51,160 bases of DNA from an uncultured Lachnospira sp. (GCA_944381165.1 CALWKC010000021.1:1-51160); one strand, 5' to 3'; positions 33,888-42,596 are shown, counted from the first letter of the stretch. The notes: generated by a model not told the origin, from the letters alone. Translations and numbers: made by a program.

Positions 33888-35564
33888 ATGGGAAGACATT
33901 CTATTAAATTTAAAATAACTCTGCTTCTGACAGTTATTATTTCAAGCCTGCTTGTGCTTCTTATGATACTGAATACTACTATGTCTGAGAAATTTTATCT
34001 TTCCGGGCGAAGAAAACAGATGCTTGAGGGATATTCATATATTAATGATACGATTGTGTCATATACGAACGGAACTATTTCCAAAGACAAGATGGAAGAC
34101 AGAATAGAACAGTTCACATCGGGAGCAGCCATAGCGGTTATTGTCGTAAACAGTGACTGGACAACGCTGTATACTAATAATAACGGCGAAGCCGATATGA
34201 TTAACCGTCTCATTATGAGCATTTTTAACCGTGATATTTTTGGCGCTTCAGGAGACACAGACGGAAGCGGCGGGCAGGAGGAGACTTCCGGCGAGGATGA
34301 GACTCAGGAAAGCAGGGGCAATGCAGAAGAGTCCGGCGATGAACAGAGCAGTGATGAATATAAAAAGACGCCTAAAAAAGAATTTGGACCGGTTGACATT
34401 TCCATTGACATGGAGCAGAGCGGAATTGAGGAGAAGCGTGAGATTATAATCGATACCGAAAAGTATACGCTTCAAAAGGTGTATGATGAGCGCCTGTCAG
34501 ACGATTACTACGAGCTGTGGGGAACGCTTGACAACGGATGTTCTATAATGATGCGTGTAGCAATACAGGGAATTAAAGATAATGTCAGTATTTTTAATCA
34601 GTTTGTTACGTATATAGGTTTGGCAATTCTGGGAGTAGGTATTGTGGCGGCGTATATTTTTTCGGGGTATATTTCAAAGCCGATTAAGCAGCTTTCCAAT
34701 CTTGCAGAGAGAATGTCCGATATGGATTTTGACGCCAAATACAACGGGAACGATAAGGGAGAGATTGGCGTTCTCGGAAAAAGTATGAATAATATGTCTG
34801 AAAAGCTGCAGCAGAATATTTCACAGTTAAAGACGGCAAATCTTGAATTGCAGAAGGATATTGACAAGAAAATAAAGCTTGAGGAGATGCGCTCGGACTT
34901 TCTTTCAAATGTTTCGCATGAATTAAAGACGCCTATCGCGCTTATTCAGGGATATGCGGAGGGGCTCAAAGAGGGTATTACAGACGACCCTGAGAGTATG
35001 AATTTTTACTGTGATGTAATAATTGATGAAGCCAATAAAATGAATAATATGGTTAAAAAGCTTCTTACATTAAACCAGATTGAGTTCGGAGATGAAGAGA
35101 CTGTTATGGAAAGATTTGATCTGGTTGAACTGTTAAGCTCCGTCGTCTCGGCAAATGCTCTTCGCGCCTCACAGCAGAATATAACAATCAATTTTGAGCC
35201 TCCTGAAAAAAATATGTATGTATGGGCTGATGAATATAAGGTTGAGGAGATGGTGACGAATTATATAAGCAACGCCATTAACCATTGTGAATTTGAGAAA
35301 AAGATAATTGTCCGCGCCGTGAGAATGCAGGATAATATCAGGGTTTATGTCTATAATACCGGAAAACATATTCCTGATGAGGATATTGAAAACATATGGG
35401 TTAAGTTTTATAAGGTAGATAAAGCCAGGACAAGGGCATACGGAGGAAACGGAATAGGGCTGTCTATTGTTAAGGCGATTGCCGAGTCGTTCGGGAAGGA
35501 ATGCGGAGTTGAAAATGTTGATGGCGGAGTTGAGTTCTGGTTTGACCTTGATGCAAAGGCGTGA
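33888..35564 (+). CDS. Sensor histidine kinase with extracytoplasmic acidic insert
   Basis: A 558-residue membrane kinase paired with the preceding regulator. Membrane helix 1 covers about 9-29 and helix 2 about 238-258. The loop between them is extracytoplasmic and has a Gly/Ser/Glu/Asp-rich insert (about 121-165). HAMP follows (SKPIKQLSNLAERMSDMDF), then the DHp helix with phosphoacceptor His344 (SNVSHELKTPIALIQGYAEG) and the ATPase domain (NYISNAINHC, YGGNGIGLSIVKAIAESFG). All catalytic boxes are present. The ligand is unknown. Confidence 0.94.
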   Translation: MGRHSIKFKITLLLTVIISSLLVLLMILNTTMSEKFYLSGRRKQMLEGYSYINDTIVSYTNGTISKDKMEDRIEQFTSGAAIAVIVVNSDWTTLYTNNNGEADMINRLIMSIFNRDIFGASGDTDGSGGQEETSGEDETQESRGNAEESGDEQSSDEYKKTPKKEFGPVDISIDMEQSGIEEKREIIIDTEKYTLQKVYDERLSDDYYELWGTLDNGCSIMMRVAIQGIKDNVSIFNQFVTYIGLAILGVGIVAAYIFSGYISKPIKQLSNLAERMSDMDFDAKYNGNDKGEIGVLGKSMNNMSEKLQQNISQLKTANLELQKDIDKKIKLEEMRSDFLSNVSHELKTPIALIQGYAEGLKEGITDDPESMNFYCDVIIDEANKMNNMVKKLLTLNQIEFGDEETVMERFDLVELLSSVVSANALRASQQNITINFEPPEKNMYVWADEYKVEEMVTNYISNAINHCEFEKKIIVRAVRMQDNIRVYVYNTGKHIPDEDIENIWVKFYKVDKARTRAYGGNGIGLSIVKAIAESFGKECGVENVDGGVEFWFDLDAKA

Positions 35565-35612
35565 TATAATATTAATACTAATGGTTATGAATAAAACATT
35601 ACAGAGGTTGGT

Positions 35613-36332
35613 ATGCGGATGAAAAAATTAGTTGTTTTGAGCTTGACTGTTTTGATTTTATTTTCTTTCACCGGCTGCGGCAGTGATATTAAGCTGAGCA
35701 AAGAGGATAATGATTTAGTTGCTGAGTATATTGCGGGAGTAATACTTAAATATTCATATGAGAACGAGTGGGAGTATCAGAAGTTAAGAAATAGCGCGCT
35801 TTTAACTCCACAGGGTACAGCCTCACAGAACAGCGGTACATCTGCGTCAAACGGGAATGATATATCGTCCGCCGGAGCTTCATCAGGTCAGACACATGAC
35901 AGCGCCGACGTTATGGAGAGCATGGCTGAAGCTTTGGGACTGACAGGTACAACAATAAAATATAAAACATATCAGGTGGGGGATCGATATCCGCAGGATG
36001 AATTTGCGGTGTGTGTTCCAGCTAATAACGGGTGCAGTGTGATTGCGCTGGAATTTGATATTGTAAACAGCAGCAGTTCTGCCATAACGGCAAATACCGA
36101 CTCAAAGGGAGTGTCTTTGAAGCTCTCTGTCGGAGGTGAGACGGTGACTGCATCTGGAACACTGTTAAAAAATGATTTGCTTAGTTTGAATGATGTTGCG
36201 ATCGCAGCCAATTCCACATATAACGCAGCGGTAGTATTTCAGGTTCCTGATGCTGCGGCACAAAATATTTCCGGAATGAGTGCAAGTGTATACATAAACG
36301 GGACATCTGTGGGACAGATACCAGGTTTATAA
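35613..36332 (+). CDS. Secreted lipoprotein of unknown function
   Basis: A 239-residue protein with a lipoprotein signal: MKKLVVLSLTVLILF followed by the lipobox FTGC (Cys about 22). A Ser/Thr/Gly/Asn/Ala-rich linker (about 70-105) follows. The C-terminal half (about 120-239) looks like an immunoglobulin-like beta domain (GCSVIALEFDIVNSSSSAIT, TYNAAVVFQVPD), similar to secreted Gram-positive lipoproteins thought to bind surface partners. It lies 48 bp after the kinase gene and is probably part of that operon, perhaps as a sensory accessory. ATG 35619 is an alternative start. Confidence 0.8.
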   Translation: MRMKKLVVLSLTVLILFSFTGCGSDIKLSKEDNDLVAEYIAGVILKYSYENEWEYQKLRNSALLTPQGTASQNSGTSASNGNDISSAGASSGQTHDSADVMESMAEALGLTGTTIKYKTYQVGDRYPQDEFAVCVPANNGCSVIALEFDIVNSSSSAITANTDSKGVSLKLSVGGETVTASGTLLKNDLLSLNDVAIAANSTYNAAVVFQVPDAAAQNISGMSASVYINGTSVGQIPGL

Positions 36333-36394
36333 AGTTAGACAGAAATTGTTTCATATTCAGTGAAATTATAACCATATATTAAAAAATTAAATTT

Positions 36395-36434
36395 TTAAGA
36401 GGGCAGAGCTGTTTTGGGCTATCTGCCCTCTTAA
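36395..36434. terminator. Terminator-like 13-bp hairpin
   Basis: TTAAGAGGGCAGA at 36395-36407 pairs perfectly with 36422-36434. The tail on the plus strand is not T-rich, so termination may be partial. It closes the two-component/lipoprotein group. Confidence 0.6.
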
Positions 36435-36501
36435 GAGGTTATTGGTATTTTAGATAGAAATAAACTAAAGAATATTTAAAGGGACTTTGGAGGATTGATT
36501 G

Positions 36502-37332
36502 ATGCTGTCAATGAGGGAAGCCATAGAAAAATATATTGACGGATGCAAGGGCAAGGTTGAGTGCCGTGCTCTTAAGCTCTTTGTAAAGGCGATGCTCGCA
36601 GGTATGATGATTGCGTTTGGAGCCGCGGGAAGCAATGTTGCTGCTTACGGTGTCACAGATTTTGGACTGTCGCGTCTTGTGGCGGGAGCGGTTTTTCCTA
36701 TGGGACTTATGATGGTTGTAATGACCGGAGCGGAATTATTTACAGGTGACTGCCTTGCTGTTATGGCTGTAGTTCGTAAGGAACACACCGTGTTAAAGCT
36801 GCTTAGAATGCTGGTCATAGTGTTTATCGGGAATTTAATGGGCTCAGTGCTGTTTGTGCTGGCTGATTTTGTAAGCGGACAGTATAATTATTCATCGGGA
36901 ATACTTGGAGCGTACACCATTAAGATAGCGCTGGGGAAGTGTAATTTAAGCTTTGGAGCGGCTCTGGTTTCAGGGATTTTGTGCAATATTCTGGTGTGCA
37001 CCGCAGTCCTGCTTGCAGCGTGCGCTAAGGATGTTGCCGGAAAATTATTATCATGTTTTTTTATTATATTGCTGTTTGTGGTAAACGGTTACGAGCATTG
37101 CGTTGCCAACATGTATTATGTGCCGGCAGGAATTGTCGCGAAGATGAATACATTATATGTCAGTGATGCGATACAGCAGTATGGCTATACCGCAGAGCAG
37201 CTGGAATCTCTTAATATTCAGAATTTTCTTGTGAATAATCTGCTCCCGGTAACTATCGGCAATATTATAGGAGGAATGTTGTTTTGCGGACTGCCGCTGC
37301 TGTACATAAACAGTGCGAGAAAAAATAAGTGA
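36502..37332 (+). CDS. Formate/nitrite transporter family protein
   Basis: A 276-residue FNT-family channel with about six membrane helices, forming a pentameric channel for formate, nitrite or hydrosulfide. Conserved segments include AMLAGMMIAFGAAGSNVAAY, GLMMVVMTGAELFTGDCLAVM, LVSGILCNILVCTAVLLAACAKD, NGYEHCVANMYYVPAGI and NLLPVTIGNIIGG. In a fermenter it most likely exports or imports formate, but nitrite or bisulfide is possible. GGAGG at 36489-36493 sets ATG 36502; a TTG one codon upstream is rejected. Confidence 0.9.
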   Translation: MLSMREAIEKYIDGCKGKVECRALKLFVKAMLAGMMIAFGAAGSNVAAYGVTDFGLSRLVAGAVFPMGLMMVVMTGAELFTGDCLAVMAVVRKEHTVLKLLRMLVIVFIGNLMGSVLFVLADFVSGQYNYSSGILGAYTIKIALGKCNLSFGAALVSGILCNILVCTAVLLAACAKDVAGKLLSCFFIILLFVVNGYEHCVANMYYVPAGIVAKMNTLYVSDAIQQYGYTAEQLESLNIQNFLVNNLLPVTIGNIIGGMLFCGLPLLYINSARKNK

Positions 37333-37502
37333 GCTTGTACATATACGGTTTAAAATATTTTGCCTTATAGCATGACAAAAATTTTTAACTGACATTATAT
37401 AACTGGCTATATCAAATAATGATAAAATGGCAATATACACATGTCACATTTTTTGATAATCTTGACGCAATTAAGAAATGTTAAAGCGGAGGATTCAGAA
37501 AA

Positions 37503-38042
37503 ATGGAATTAAGACAGAAAAAAATAGATGTACAGAGGTCATGGCTTAATATTGGAGTGCTTCAGATGTGTATTACTGCTGTGTTTATGGCTTTGACATG
37601 TATAGCCACAATGATTATCCAGATACCGATACCGCTTGGGTACGCGCATCTGGGAGACAGTGTTATATTGATATGTACGTTCTTTTTTGGTCCTGCTGCA
37701 GGCGCGCTGGCAGGAGGAATAGGATCGGCAATGGCGGATATACTGTCAGGGTATGCTGTATGGGCGCTGCCTACGCTGCTTATAAAGACTTTAATGCCGG
37801 TTATAGCGTATGCTTTTTTCAGGCAGAGAGAATGGAAATGCAGAGTATTTTCATTTAAAAGTATAGCGGGGGCAGTGGCTGCTCTCCTGTTTATGACAGC
37901 GGGGTATGTTGTGTTCGGCGCGGTTTTATACGGAAGCGCCGGCGCGGGAATTGCGTCCGCGCCGGGATTACTGATGAAATCGGCAGTAAATCTTGCTGTA
38001 TATTTGTTTGTTGCTGCCGGCATCTCTAAGGTCAGAAATTAG
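37503..38042 (+). CDS. ECF transporter S component, substrate unknown
   Basis: A 179-residue protein with about five or six membrane helices. PIPLGYAHLGDSVILICTFFFGP followed by AGALAGGIGSAMADILSGYAVWALPTLLIK is the signature of the S (substrate-binding) component family of energy-coupling factor vitamin transporters. No T or ATPase component is near, so it must share an ECF module encoded elsewhere. I see no riboswitch in the 170-bp upstream gap that would name the vitamin. The stop overlaps the converging kinase gene by 4 bp. Confidence 0.85.
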   Translation: MELRQKKIDVQRSWLNIGVLQMCITAVFMALTCIATMIIQIPIPLGYAHLGDSVILICTFFFGPAAGALAGGIGSAMADILSGYAVWALPTLLIKTLMPVIAYAFFRQREWKCRVFSFKSIAGAVAALLFMTAGYVVFGAVLYGSAGAGIASAPGLLMKSAVNLAVYLFVAAGISKVRN

Positions 38043-39043
38043 CGCTGTACCTCGTTTCCGCTTTCTGAGAATGCAAGCTTCATTACCTCGTCGGCAGAGA
38101 CAAGATTGTAGTCGCCGCTGACAGTGTGCTTCAGACAGCTTGCGGCATTTGCAAACTCAACGGATTTCTGAGGGTCAAAGTGATTTAGAATACTGTAGAT
38201 AATTCCGGCGCAGTACGCGTCGCCCGCGCCTATATAGTCAAGAATATGCATGAAATATTCTTTGCTGTAATATGCTTTTCCCTCTGTATAAATCATTGAC
38301 TGAAGTTTGAAGGTTGTTATAGATGTCTCTGTTCGCCATACAGAAGCAACCATTTTAAAAGGAAAGCGCTTCATCAGTTCAGAAGCTATGTAGGCATTTT
38401 TTTCTTCGGTTGTGCCGGAGGTATCTATTGAAAATATTCCGACGGCGTCATCTTCATTTGCTATACAAATATCTACGTAAGGACAGATTTCGCTCATTAC
38501 TTTATTAGCCTTCTCACTGCTCCAGAGTTTGCTTCTGTAATTCAGGTCGCAGCTTATTGTGAGGTTATGTGCCTTTGCGGCTTTGCAGGCGTTAAGCGTT
38601 ATCTTTGCCATATTGTCGCTTATTGCAGGCGTGATGCCGGAAAAATGAAACCATGTGGCATCTTTAAATATCTCGTCCCAGTCAAAGTCGGTTTCTTTGG
38701 CGAGCGCTATAGCAGAGCCGTTTCTGTTATAAATTACATTTGTAGGACGCTGGCTTGTTTTCTTTTCAAGAAAGTAAATTCCAATCTGTTCGTCTCCGCG
38801 CACAATATGGCTTATATCAACACCGTACTGGCGCAGTGAATTTACGGCGCTCTGACCTATGGTGTGGGCGGGCAGCTTGGTTACATAACTGCAGTCTACG
38901 CCGAAATTTGCAAGCGACACTGCGGTATTCGCCTCGCCGCCTCCGTATACGGCTTCAAATGTATGGCACTGTGTAAAGCGCTCGTTATTTTCAGGCGAAA
39001 GCCTAAGCATAATTTCGCCGAAGGTAATAATTTTGTCTTTCAT
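38039..39043 (-). CDS. kdgK: 2-dehydro-3-deoxygluconokinase (PfkB family)
   Basis: A 334-residue PfkB-type sugar kinase. The N-terminal GEIMLRLSPENNERFTQ and YGGGEANTAVSLANFG match KDG kinases, which phosphorylate 2-keto-3-deoxygluconate from pectin and uronate breakdown. The anion hole and catalytic base are in DYIGAGDAYCAGI. No aldolase or other uronate gene is adjacent, so another sugar acid or sugar is possible. Three tandem ATGGAGAAA-like units lie at the start; ATG 39043 is chosen because the last GGAG stands before it. Confidence 0.85.
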   Translation of the reverse strand: MKDKIITFGEIMLRLSPENNERFTQCHTFEAVYGGGEANTAVSLANFGVDCSYVTKLPAHTIGQSAVNSLRQYGVDISHIVRGDEQIGIYFLEKKTSQRPTNVIYNRNGSAIALAKETDFDWDEIFKDATWFHFSGITPAISDNMAKITLNACKAAKAHNLTISCDLNYRSKLWSSEKANKVMSEICPYVDICIANEDDAVGIFSIDTSGTTEEKNAYIASELMKRFPFKMVASVWRTETSITTFKLQSMIYTEGKAYYSKEYFMHILDYIGAGDAYCAGIIYSILNHFDPQKSVEFANAASCLKHTVSGDYNLVSADEVMKLAFSESGNEVQR

Positions 39044-39412
39044 TTCGTTTTCTCCATTTTTCTCCATTTTCTCTTTTATATATTGTAAAAATTGTACCTA
39101 ATGTCACAAAGCGCAGGCTACAATCTGAACAATACAGCTATTTTAGCACATCTTTTATAAAAATCCACTATAAAATCTAATGTATTTGCAGCTTGTATAT
39201 TAAATTAATTTGATGCTAAAATATTTATAAGTTATGAAGGGAGAATAGTTTGAAAAATCAGCTCGATAGCTGATTTTTCACAAGCCATGCAAAGCATGGA
39301 TGGCTATTTGTTTCTGAGCGAAAGCAAATAGCCATGATGGCAGATGAGAAACCGCCTGTGCGGATTTCTCATCGCCTCTTCGCGACAAGTCGCTCAGAAA
39401 TGGAGAGATTTT
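39044..39412. other. Hairpin-rich gap between kdgK and the greA-like gene
   Basis: Four compact inverted repeats follow one another: TGAAAAATCAGCT-CGAT-complement (39251-39280, 13-bp stem), CCATGC-AAA-GCATGG (39285-39299), the 56-bp repeat with GCTATTTG/CAAATAGC (39303-39334), and GATGAGAAACCGC-CTGT-GCGG-A-TTTCTCATC (39344-39374). No T-run follows any of them directly, so they are not simple terminators. The rest of the gap is A+T-rich and probably holds the kdgK promoter. Confidence 0.75.
39303..39358 (-). repeat. 56-bp dispersed repeat, copy D (upstream of greA)
   Basis: Reverse complement of 30706-30761 with one difference. It lies 54 bp upstream of the greA-like ATG, so it is probably in the leader of that gene, as copy C is before smpB. 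Confidence 0.88.
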
Positions 39413-39913
39413 ATGTATAACGAGTTGACCAAAAATGATATTAAAAAAATGCAGGAGGAAATAGAGTACAGAACGCTTGTTGTCAGAAAGGAAGCTCTTG
39501 AGGAGGTGAAAACAGCGCGCGCTCACGGAGATTTGAGTGAGAATTTTGAATATCATGCCGCAAAACGCGAAAAAAACCGCAATGAAAGCAGAATAAGGTA
39601 CTTGCAGAGAATGATAAAAACAGCAAAAATTATTTCTGATGAGTCTGCCGATGATGAGGTGGGCGTAAATAATACTGTTGAATTGTTTTACGAGGACGAT
39701 GAGACGACAGAAAAAATTAAGCTTGTGACAACAGTAAGAGGTGATTCGCTCGAAGGGCTTATAAGCATAGAATCTCCGCTGGGCAAAGCTCTTCTTGGAC
39801 ATAAGGTCGGAGACAGAGTGCTGATAGAGGTTAATCCAAGCGTGAGCTATTATGTACAAATACGCTCTATTGAAAATTCAGATGACAGCGAAGATGAGAT
39901 ACAGCCGTATTAA
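39413..39913 (+). CDS. greA: GreA/GreB-family transcript cleavage factor
   Basis: A 166-residue protein with the Gre architecture: an N-terminal coiled coil (about 1-80) with the acidic tip region ARAHGDLSENFEYHAAKREKNRNESRI, and a C-terminal FKBP-like domain ending ISIESPLGKALLGHKVGDRVLIEV. Gre factors enter the RNA polymerase secondary channel and stimulate cleavage of backtracked RNA. It may be one of several Gre paralogues. ATG 39413 with GGAGAG is chosen; a longer in-frame start at 39344 would translate the hairpin repeats. The acidic extension SDDSEDEIQPY at the end is unusual. Confidence 0.9.
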   Translation: MYNELTKNDIKKMQEEIEYRTLVVRKEALEEVKTARAHGDLSENFEYHAAKREKNRNESRIRYLQRMIKTAKIISDESADDEVGVNNTVELFYEDDETTEKIKLVTTVRGDSLEGLISIESPLGKALLGHKVGDRVLIEVNPSVSYYVQIRSIENSDDSEDEIQPY

Positions 39914-39952
39914 ATATATTAACGGATATTTCTTTTAACTTTAAAAATATAC

Positions 39953-39981
39953 TTGACATATTGATTATTTTTGTATATTAT
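39953..39981 (+). promoter_or_regulatory. SigA-type promoter for the helicase gene
   Basis: TTGACA at 39953-39958, 17-bp spacer, TATTAT at 39976-39981. It gives a leader of about 95 nt. Confidence 0.78.
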
Positions 39982-40082
39982 AAATATATAAAATATACTA
40001 TATATTTCCAATTTGCGAGAGATATGTGCGGATTTTGGCTGAGGTGAGCTGATTTAAGCAGGCAATATGAGAGGATATTTTT

Positions 40083-41993
40083 ATGGCGCTTGACGATGAA
40101 CAGAAAAGAGCAGTGGAACATTTCAGAGGGGCGGCGATGATTCTTGCCGGTCCCGGAAGCGGGAAGACTACAGTTATAACAAACAGAATTATGAATCTTA
40201 TTAATGCGTTTAATGTGTCTCCCGAAAAAATTCTGGTTATTACATTTACAAGAATGGCAGCCTGTGAGATGAAGGAGCGCTTTTTAAATTTGTCTGCCGG
40301 AAATCTTTCCATGCACAGCTTGTATGGTGAAAGTATTGACGGTGAATATTGCGAGTCTCAAGGCGTAACCTTCGGTACGTTTCATTCAATATTTTTTATG
40401 ATGCTTAGGCAATTCTGCAATTATAGGTCGGATAACATTGTAAGGAACGGCGTACAGAAAAAGTTTTTAAAGGAAGAATTTATTTATAATCAGGTTTCGG
40501 CGCATGATGAGAATGTATTAATTGACGATATATTGTCTGAATTTGCGAAAGTTAAGTCAATGTGCGCTTCAAGACATCAATATAAACCGGTAAGCTGTGA
40601 GGAGGAGCTGTTTTGGAAGCTTTATTCAGATTACTCCGATTTTTTGAAGAGAGAGCATCTTGTTGATTTTGAGGACATGATGGTGCAGACAAGGGCACTT
40701 TTAAGTGAGCGCGGCTCTGTGCTTGATTTTTGGCAGCAACGATTTGAGTATATTCTTGTCGATGAGTTTCAGGATGTTTCACCTGTTCAGCTTGATGTTG
40801 TAAAAATGCTATCCGAAAAGCACCGGAATATTTTTGTGGTGGGAGACGACGACCAGAGTATATATGGCTTCAGGGGCGCAGCACCGGGAGTGATGCAGGA
40901 TTTTATCAGATATTTTCCTGATGCAGAGGTGTTCAGGCTTGATGTGAATTACAGATGTGGTAAATCGATTGTAGACGGGGCGCTTCAGCTTATTAACAAC
41001 AACAGGGATAGATTTTTCAAGAAGCTCAGGGCTTACAATCAGGGAGGAATGCCGATAGAATACTATGCGTTTGACAGCATGGCTTCACAGGAGAGTTTTA
41101 TCGCTAAGAGCTTAAGCACAGTATACGGCAATGAGACTTGCGCAGTGCTTACAAGAACTAACAGCGAGGCGGAGGAGCTGCTTCGTTTTCTTGCCCGGCG
41201 CGGGGTTGATGCCTCATATCATGGCAGAGTCAAAAAATTATATGAGCACTGGATTGCATCAGATATTATGGCTTATATAAGCATTGCGGCAGGAAGTACT
41301 GAAAGAACAGATTTTATCCGCATTTTGAATAAGCCCGCAAGATACATCAGCAGGTTATTTTTTACGAGTAAAACTGTTGATATATCACAGATGATAATCG
41401 ACATGAAACAGAAAGGGTATGCTATTCCTGCAAAGGCGCTTGAAGAGTTAAGAACGCATATTAAGCTTTTGTCCGGGCTGTCTCCGTTTGCCGCAGTTAA
41501 TTATATAAGAAAAGCTGTTGGATACGACTTGTACATTTCTGAATACGCAAAGGAAAAAGAAACTGATAAAACGATATTTTTCAGAGTACTAGACAAGCTT
41601 CAGTCAGATGCCGGGCACTATGGGAGTATAGATGAATGGAGAGCCGCTTTAGATGAGTCAGAGGAACACGTAAAGTCCGGGGTGTCGGAGGATTTAAATT
41701 CAATCAGTCAGGCCTCCCGCAATATTAATATATGTACCATGCACAGGGCAAAAGGACTTGAATTTGATACAGTTATAATTACAAGCGTAAATGAAGGCGT
41801 CATACCATACGGCAGGGCTGAAACGGAAGAACAGCTTGAAGAAGAACGACGGCTTTTTTATGTGGCTGTGACAAGGGCAAAAACCAGACTGATTATCTGT
41901 TCTGTGGCTCAGCGTTATAATAAAAAAATGCAGCCCTCCAGATTTCTGGCAGAGCTGCGGGGAAAAAATAATCTTTTTCAAAACAAATGCTGA
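40083..41993 (+). CDS. UvrD/PcrA-like superfamily 1 DNA helicase
   Basis: A 636-residue SF1A helicase. Motifs in order: Walker A GPGSGKTTVI (about 21), motif Ia TFTRMAACEMKER, motif II VDEFQDVSPVQ, motif III GDDDQSIYGFRG, motif IV LTRTNSEAEEL, motif V TMHRAKGLEFDTVIIT and motif VI RLFYVAVTRAKTRL. It unwinds DNA in repair or clears stalled complexes. It is shorter than PcrA (about 720) and lacks the C-terminal RNA-polymerase-binding extension, so it may be a paralogue, which is why no symbol is given. Confidence 0.9.
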   Translation: MALDDEQKRAVEHFRGAAMILAGPGSGKTTVITNRIMNLINAFNVSPEKILVITFTRMAACEMKERFLNLSAGNLSMHSLYGESIDGEYCESQGVTFGTFHSIFFMMLRQFCNYRSDNIVRNGVQKKFLKEEFIYNQVSAHDENVLIDDILSEFAKVKSMCASRHQYKPVSCEEELFWKLYSDYSDFLKREHLVDFEDMMVQTRALLSERGSVLDFWQQRFEYILVDEFQDVSPVQLDVVKMLSEKHRNIFVVGDDDQSIYGFRGAAPGVMQDFIRYFPDAEVFRLDVNYRCGKSIVDGALQLINNNRDRFFKKLRAYNQGGMPIEYYAFDSMASQESFIAKSLSTVYGNETCAVLTRTNSEAEELLRFLARRGVDASYHGRVKKLYEHWIASDIMAYISIAAGSTERTDFIRILNKPARYISRLFFTSKTVDISQMIIDMKQKGYAIPAKALEELRTHIKLLSGLSPFAAVNYIRKAVGYDLYISEYAKEKETDKTIFFRVLDKLQSDAGHYGSIDEWRAALDESEEHVKSGVSEDLNSISQASRNINICTMHRAKGLEFDTVIITSVNEGVIPYGRAETEEQLEEERRLFYVAVTRAKTRLIICSVAQRYNKKMQPSRFLAELRGKNNLFQNKC

Positions 41994-41995
41994 TT

Positions 41996-42310
41996 TTATT
42001 CTTCGTCTTCCTCGGCGTATAATTCCTCATATTCCATCGCATCGAGCTCTTCGTCAAAGGCGTCGGCAACTGTCTCATATTCCTCATCAGATTCAATATT
42101 CTCAAGCACCGGGTCGCCGTCAGGCGTCTCAATGTATCTGTAAAGGTATACTTCATCGTTATCTGCGGCATCACCCTCAAGAGGAAGAAGAGCAATATAA
42201 TTGCTGTCGCCGGCAGGGAATATTCTTATAATTGCGCATTCGCATTCCGTTCCGTCGTCAAGAGACAGTGTAACGGTTGTATAATCATTTTTGTTGTTTT
42301 CAGCTGTCAT
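41996..42310 (-). CDS. DUF1292 (YrzB-like) protein
   Basis: A 104-residue, very acidic protein. VTLSLDDGTECECAIIRIF and YIALLPLEG followed by EVYLYRYIE are the DUF1292 signature. The tail is an Asp/Glu stretch. Homologues in Firmicutes often sit beside ruvX and alaS; here it stands alone, facing the helicase gene. Function is unknown. GGAGG precedes ATG 42310; an in-frame ATG at 42322 overlaps the ribosome-binding site. Confidence 0.85.
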   Translation of the reverse strand: MTAENNKNDYTTVTLSLDDGTECECAIIRIFPAGDSNYIALLPLEGDAADNDEVYLYRYIETPDGDPVLENIESDEEYETVADAFDEELDAMEYEELYAEEDEE

Positions 42311-42466
42311 ACAGACCTCCATAAATAATTAGTTGTGAGCTAATGCAACTTTATCAGAATACTTGAGATAATGCAATATAAGTTAGAAAAACTTGCATAT
42401 AACACCGGATAAACTTAATAAAATTCCGTATACATATGCCGGAAATCAATAAAATATTAAAAAAAC

Positions 42467-42495
42467 TTGCACTATTAAAAGAAAAGGTGTATATT
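42467..42495 (+). promoter_or_regulatory. SigA-type promoter upstream of the Lrp gene
   Basis: TTGCAC at 42467-42472, 17-bp spacer, TATATT at 42490-42495. Transcription would start near 42502, only about 15 nt before the terminator hairpin. Confidence 0.6.
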
Positions 42496-42516
42496 ATTAG
42501 CAGATTAAGAGTGTCA

Positions 42517-42562
42517 AAGGAGACAATTTTGGAAGCTGCTTCCGGGATTGTCTCTTTTTTTC
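42517..42562 (+). terminator. Strong intrinsic terminator (attenuator candidate) upstream of the Lrp gene
   Basis: GAGACAAT (42520-42527) pairs with ATTGTCTC (42547-42554); an inner GGAAG-CTG-CTTCC hairpin (42531-42543) sits inside it; a T-run follows. It ends about 35 nt before the Lrp start. Confidence 0.8.
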
Positions 42563-42596
42563 CTTGGCTAAAGACATATGGAAAGTTGGTAAAGGT

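Noticed and set aside
37333-37502. Riboswitch before the ECF S component
   Set aside because: The 170-bp gap is A+T-rich with no stable conserved-looking stems, and nothing like a thiamin, folate, riboflavin or cobalamin element is visible.
37562-38023. Minus-strand frame opposite the ECF S component
   Set aside because: It is the shadow of a recognisable transporter gene and has no start signals.
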